DNA of 64,000 bases, from contig JAQYLI010000025.1 of assembly GCA_028720105.1 (NCBI GenBank), forward strand, positions 1-64,000, given 5' to 3'. The notes under the pieces are model-generated. The model was not told the DNA's origin, did no database searches, and saw only the letters and a program-made list of their open reading frames with translations. The translations under genes were made by a program, and so were the position numbers. This document shows positions 61,319 to 64,000 of the stretch, one piece after another; within the stretch, counting starts at the first letter, position 1; the number at the start of each line of letters is the position of its first letter. This DNA comes from Oscillospiraceae bacterium. GTDB taxonomy: Bacteria; Bacillota; Clostridia; Oscillospirales; Ruminococcaceae.

Positions 61319-61600
61319 TTACTCGGCAGCGTAAACGCTTACCTTCTTGCGATCCTTGCCAACGCGCTCGAACTTAACAGTTCCGTCGATAACAGCGAAA
61401 ATAGTGTCATCGGAACCAATTCCAACGCCTGCGCCGGGATGAATGTGTGTACCTCTCTGACGAACGATGATGTTGCCGGAAGTTACAAACTGACCGTCAG
61501 CTCTCTTAACGCCAAGTCTCTTAGACTCGGAGTCACGTCCGTTCTTAGTGGAACCCATACCTTTTTTATGAGCAAAAAACTGCATAGAAATTCTGATCAT
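61319..61600 (-). CDS. rpmA: 50S ribosomal protein L27 with Prp-cleavable N-terminus
   Basis: L27 sits near the peptidyl-transferase centre. The 93-residue protein starts [20 protein letters not shown], with the nine-residue extension ending in QFF just before A10-HKKG. This is the Firmicutes form that must be trimmed by the cysteine protease Prp before assembly. The prp gene is immediately upstream in the operon. The rest ([32 protein letters not shown]) is standard L27. GGGAGGATA precedes the ATG on the minus strand. Confidence 0.97.
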   Translation of the reverse strand: MIRISMQFFAHKKGMGSTKNGRDSESKRLGVKRADGQFVTSGNIIVRQRGTHIHPGAGVGIGSDDTIFAVIDGTVKFERVGKDRKKVSVYAAE

Positions 61601-61635
61601 TGCGGTATCCTCCCTTTCAATTTAATAGAGATCCG

Positions 61636-61947
61636 TCACTTGACGATGATCTGTATGCTGCGGGGATATTCCTCGGATATGAAGCCCAGATGAGTTTTAA
61701 ACGACTCAAGCAGCTTCCGTGAATATTCGCAGCCTTCGTTTTTCAGCCTGAGAGTCAGCGTGTTTTCCGAAACGCCTGCCTCTGCCTCGTCTCCGAAAAA
61801 ATCGGTGATAGTGTTACAGGTAAGCTCGGCAGCAGAGGAGACCGCAGCACAGGCAACATCATTGCCTGCTGTTCCGCAGCCTGCGTGACCCGACAGGGAA
61901 AATCCCGATAAGCGGCCGTTTTCAGTGTAAAAAACAGCCTTTATCAT
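61636..61947 (-). CDS. prp: Ribosomal-processing cysteine protease Prp (YsxB)
   Basis: Prp removes the N-terminal extension of L27. The 103-residue protein has the catalytic His21 and Cys33 in [19 protein letters not shown], and a conserved C-terminal helix and strand. Its start overlaps the end of rplU by four bases, and rpmA follows 35 bases later, the conserved rplU-prp-rpmA order of Firmicutes. The catalytic residues and the matching L27 extension are both present, so the processing system is intact. Confidence 0.95.
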   Translation of the reverse strand: MIKAVFYTENGRLSGFSLSGHAGCGTAGNDVACAAVSSAAELTCNTITDFFGDEAEAGVSENTLTLRLKNEGCEYSRKLLESFKTHLGFISEEYPRSIQIIVK

Positions 61948-62258
61948 GCCTTGATAGCGTCGATTCTTACCTTAGTGTAGGGCTGTCTGTGACCCTGCTT
62001 CTTGTGAGAAGAGCCCTTCTTTGCCTTGTAGGTGAAAACAGTGATCTTCTTGGACTTGCCGTTCTTGATGACCTTAGCCTCAACTGCTGCGCCTGCTACG
62101 TAGGGTGCGCCTACGGTGAGGGAGCTGTCGTTGTTTACAGCGATGACCTTGTCGAAGGTCACGGTATCGTCAGCGTTTGCCTCGAGCTTCTCGATGAAGA
62201 TCTCATCGCCCTCCTTGACCTGATACTGCTTTCCGCCTGTTTCGATAATAGCGTACAT
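61944..62258 (-). CDS. rplU: 50S ribosomal protein L21
   Basis: L21 binds 23S rRNA in the large subunit. The protein of about 104 residues starts [18 protein letters not shown], has the [20 protein letters not shown] core, and ends [28 protein letters not shown], all typical. I choose the ATG at 62258, six bases after AGGTG on the minus strand; the GTG at 62267 belongs to that site. It is the first gene of the operon. Its leader probably contains an L21-type RNA element. Confidence 0.97.
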   Translation of the reverse strand: MYAIIETGGKQYQVKEGDEIFIEKLEANADDTVTFDKVIAVNNDSSLTVGAPYVAGAAVEAKVIKNGKSKKITVFTYKAKKGSSHKKQGHRQPYTKVRIDAIKA

Positions 62259-62386
62259 TTTCGGCACCTGCCTTTTCCATAAAACTCGCTGTTACAGGCG
62301 GATATCTCCGTTTTATACGGAATATCGCTTGTCTGCCCGTTCCAAGCGGCAGATATAATTATATCACATACTTTTCCTTTTGTCAA
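62259..62386 (-). promoter_or_regulatory. rplU promoter and structured L21-type leader
   Basis: On the minus strand TTGACA (62381-62386) and TATAAT (62358-62363) are 17 bases apart. The roughly 90-base leader contains the hairpin GATATTCCGT-ATAAA-ACGGAGATATC and a CTGCC...GGCAG pairing. Firmicutes rplU operons often carry an autoregulatory L21 leader RNA; the assignment here is by position and shape, not by alignment. Confidence 0.7.
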
Positions 62387-62697
62387 GGCTTTTTTTATAT
62401 TTTTCGAGCAACTTTACAGCAAATTTCCGCCGCGCAAATCATAGTGAATTTTTTTACAAATTTTCCAACACTCATAATTCAGAAAATATTAACTCTGTGG
62501 ATATTCTTCTCTGCGGTGAGATATACCATACGTCCGATGATAATATACCTTTATACCTCACCCCCGTTTATTTTATCGGTATCTCTGACGGCACTGCGGC
62601 ATTTTGTCTATCTGCTCAAGTGCGGCTTCAATGTATCCTATACGATTATTATGCCCGATTTCTGCGCGCTATATCAAGGCACACAGCCGCAACAGAC
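62387..62697. other. Gene-poor stretch
   Basis: Between the rplU promoter and the tRNA-Pro terminator I see AT-rich sequence with no convincing gene, RNA or repeat. Open frames here lack ribosome-binding sites and family features. Confidence 0.5.
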
Positions 62698-62732
62698 AAA
62701 AAAATACTCACAGTCTCAGAGAAGCTGTGAGT
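62698..62732 (-). terminator. Terminator after tRNA-Pro
   Basis: The stem ACTCACAG / CTGTGAGT with an 11-base loop, followed on the minus strand by a run of T residues, just past the tRNA CCA end. Confidence 0.85.
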
Positions 62733-62736
62733 AAGC

Positions 62737-62813
62737 TGGTCGAGGTGACGTGACTTGAACACGCGGCCTCTTCGTCCCGAACGAAGCGCTCTACCAAACT
62801 GAGCCACACCTCG
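62737..62813 (-). tRNA. tRNA-Pro (anticodon CGG)
   Basis: On the minus strand the acceptor CGAGGTG pairs with CACCTCG. The anticodon arm CTTCG-TTCGGGA-CGAAG carries CGG, reading CCG. The T arm has GTTCAAGTC, and CCA is encoded (62737-62739). The short variable loop fits tRNA-Pro. Confidence 0.95.
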
Positions 62814-63037
62814 ATAAAGTTTATTATACCATATATAAAAAAGCTTGTAAATACTTTTTTATTAAAATTAAGTAAAAATACATAATTACTATTGATGAGA
62901 TAAAAAGCCGAGCCGCCGTAACGACTCAGTCCATCATAACCGGATATGATTTTTTATGATTTAAAGCCCACATTAGCTTAATGTACTCAAAATATTCAAA
63001 AATTTATATAAGTTGACATTATATAACAAAATGTTGT

Positions 63038-63066
63038 TTGACAAATCGTCAACAAAAGAGTATAAT
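63038..63066 (+). promoter_or_regulatory. Sigma-A promoter of the GGDEF-type gene
   Basis: TTGACA (63038-63043) and TATAAT (63061-63066), spacer 17, 45 bases before the start codon. No c-di-GMP riboswitch motif is visible in the short leader. Confidence 0.9.
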
Positions 63067-63110
63067 GTATTTATATAGTGTTAAGGTTTTATATACATCG
63101 GAGGAATATT

Positions 63111-64000
63111 ATGTCTGGTTTACTGAGCAAGACGGGGATCGGAAAAGAAAACTCCGCCGCGCTTCCCATTGTTTTTGAAAATTACCTGAAAGTGGTCAAG
63201 CTTAACGTTTTTACGGGTGAATTTCATTTTGTAAAAACATATCAGGACAGCAGGGATAAAGAGGCTTCCGGCTCATTTTTTGAATATGCCGAAAAAGCTG
63301 TCAGAGAAGGCACCATACATAAGGACGACAGCAGTATGTTTCTCAGGTACCTGGACTCGGATTACCTTGCAGGCAGGCTTCTTGGCGGTTCGGGCGGCAA
63401 GCATATTATGCTCCACGGTCTCAGATGCCGCATTTTAAACGATTACAAGAACGTGACTATGGAGATAATCGCCTCAAAGAATTTCTCACGGGAAAAGCCC
63501 TGGGCGATAATGTGCATATCGTTTACGAACAAGCTCCGCTCCCGTATCGGGACAGAGCTTGACAAGGCGTACTGCAAAATAGTTCACGTACGGCTTTCGG
63601 ACGGATATTACGAGCCTGTTTATATGACCGACAGCGAGATAAGCGCCGAGGAAAGTCTTGCTCCCGGGATCGTGAACTGGTTTGCAAGCTTTGCTCTGGC
63701 AGGAAACGTTTTGGAAGAGGACAGGGAGAAATTTCTGGAGTTTATTGATACAGACCGCCTCTGCCGCAGTCTCGCGGTGAGCGGGGAGGTGCAGCTCTCC
63801 TACAGACGGAAGATAGGCGGGGAATACAGACCCGTATGTATGAAAATAGTCCGCAGCCCCGACTACACCCCCGAAACGCCCTGGTCATTCATCTATATTT
63901 ATGAGGAGGATACTGAGGGAAAATATCGGTCGGAACGGAAAAAAACAGAAAAGTATTTCGGCTCTTGCGACATTATGACAGGTATCCGCAACAGAAGAAG
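63111..64000 (+). CDS. Probable diguanylate cyclase, N-terminal sensor part (runs off the window)
   Basis: The frame is open from the ATG at 63111 (GGAGGAA upstream) to the end of the window, 296 codons. Two PAS-like halves are suggested by the repeated layout VFENYLKVVKLNVFTGEF ... YAEKAVREGTIHKDD and LSDGYYEPVY ... FIDTDRLCRSLAVSGEV, with a strand pattern RKIGGEYRPVCMKIVRS near the end. The last residues are CDIMTGIRNRR, which matches the start of a GGDEF domain (D-x-L-T-G-L-x-N-R-R). The catalytic GGDEF motif itself lies beyond the window, so activity cannot be judged. It may link a signal to motility. Confidence 0.72.
   Translation, partial: MSGLLSKTGIGKENSAALPIVFENYLKVVKLNVFTGEFHFVKTYQDSRDKEASGSFFEYAEKAVREGTIHKDDSSMFLRYLDSDYLAGRLLGGSGGKHIMLHGLRCRILNDYKNVTMEIIASKNFSREKPWAIMCISFTNKLRSRIGTELDKAYCKIVHVRLSDGYYEPVYMTDSEISAEESLAPGIVNWFASFALAGNVLEEDREKFLEFIDTDRLCRSLAVSGEVQLSYRRKIGGEYRPVCMKIVRSPDYTPETPWSFIYIYEEDTEGKYRSERKKTEKYFGSCDIMTGIRNRR

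Noticed and set aside
62380-62734. Overlapping open frames between rplU and tRNA-Pro
   Set aside because: They start inside the rplU promoter or lack ribosome-binding sites, and the translations look random and AT-driven.
63067-63110. A c-di-GMP riboswitch before the GGDEF-type gene
   Set aside because: The leader is only about 40 bases and lacks the conserved motifs.

Overview
The window reads as a chromosomal segment of a motile, endospore-forming anaerobe of the class Clostridia, most like the Ruminococcus / Oscillospiraceae group. This is inferred from the gene families present: a Firmicutes-type flagellar operon with FliY and CheC/CheD, sporulation genes (spoIVA, sipL-like, spoVG, spoVAD/E), a Prp-processed L27, CIRCE heat-shock control, type III glutamine synthetase, a GH74 xyloglucanase and NrdR boxes. 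No plasmid, phage or insertion-sequence gene is visible. Many genes have textbook sigma-A promoters (TTGACA-17-TATAAT).

Region by region: 1-12.65 kb is one long rightward flagellar/chemotaxis operon (motB end, fliM, fliY, cheY, fliO, P, Q, R, flhB, flhA, sigma-28, two rod genes, cheC, cheD). 12.7-16.3 kb holds leftward groESL and two tandem hsp20 genes, both under CIRCE. 16.4-23.9 kb has a small NrdD-C-terminus-like gene with paired NrdR boxes, a DEAD-box helicase, a sodium/solute symporter, an acyl-CoA synthetase, and a eukaryotic-type HisA downstream of an HD hydrolase. 24-27.1 kb is sipL-spoIVA (spore coat basement). 27.3-31.2 kb has a lipoprotein GH74 and a tryptophan T-box followed by trpB. 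31.4-41.9 kb is nitrogen-oriented: a cytidylate-kinase-like gene, urtABCDE (urea uptake), a GH25 lysozyme with a phosphodiesterase, and glnN behind a terminator-containing leader. 42-47.7 kb has aspS, a CPBP protease with lexA, murC, spoVG and a Nudix hydrolase. 47.9-57.6 kb has a YfhO membrane protein, an SDR, a split ThrE exporter, an RlmI-like methyltransferase, spoVAD/E and an alanine symporter. 57.6-64 kb has a broken YwqG (DUF1963) gene, ilvB, tRNA-Ser, a rhomboid protease, rplU-prp-rpmA, tRNA-Pro and the start of a probable diguanylate cyclase.

The most interesting signals are: (1) a stand-alone NrdD-C-terminal-like gene whose promoter carries two NrdR boxes 32 bp apart; (2) a family of non-coding palindromic elements with GC-rich terminal hairpins, in several copies and clustered at 52.7-56.1 kb around rlmI and spoVAD/E; (3) two FliM-type CheY-docking motifs moved into the FliY linker; (4) a HisA closer to yeast His6 than to ordinary bacterial HisA; (5) leader terminators before glnN and the acyl-CoA synthetase gene; (6) a 29-bp promoter occurring identically at two places, each time pointing into the 3' end of a convergent gene. 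All family names come from recognition of motifs by eye; no search was run.
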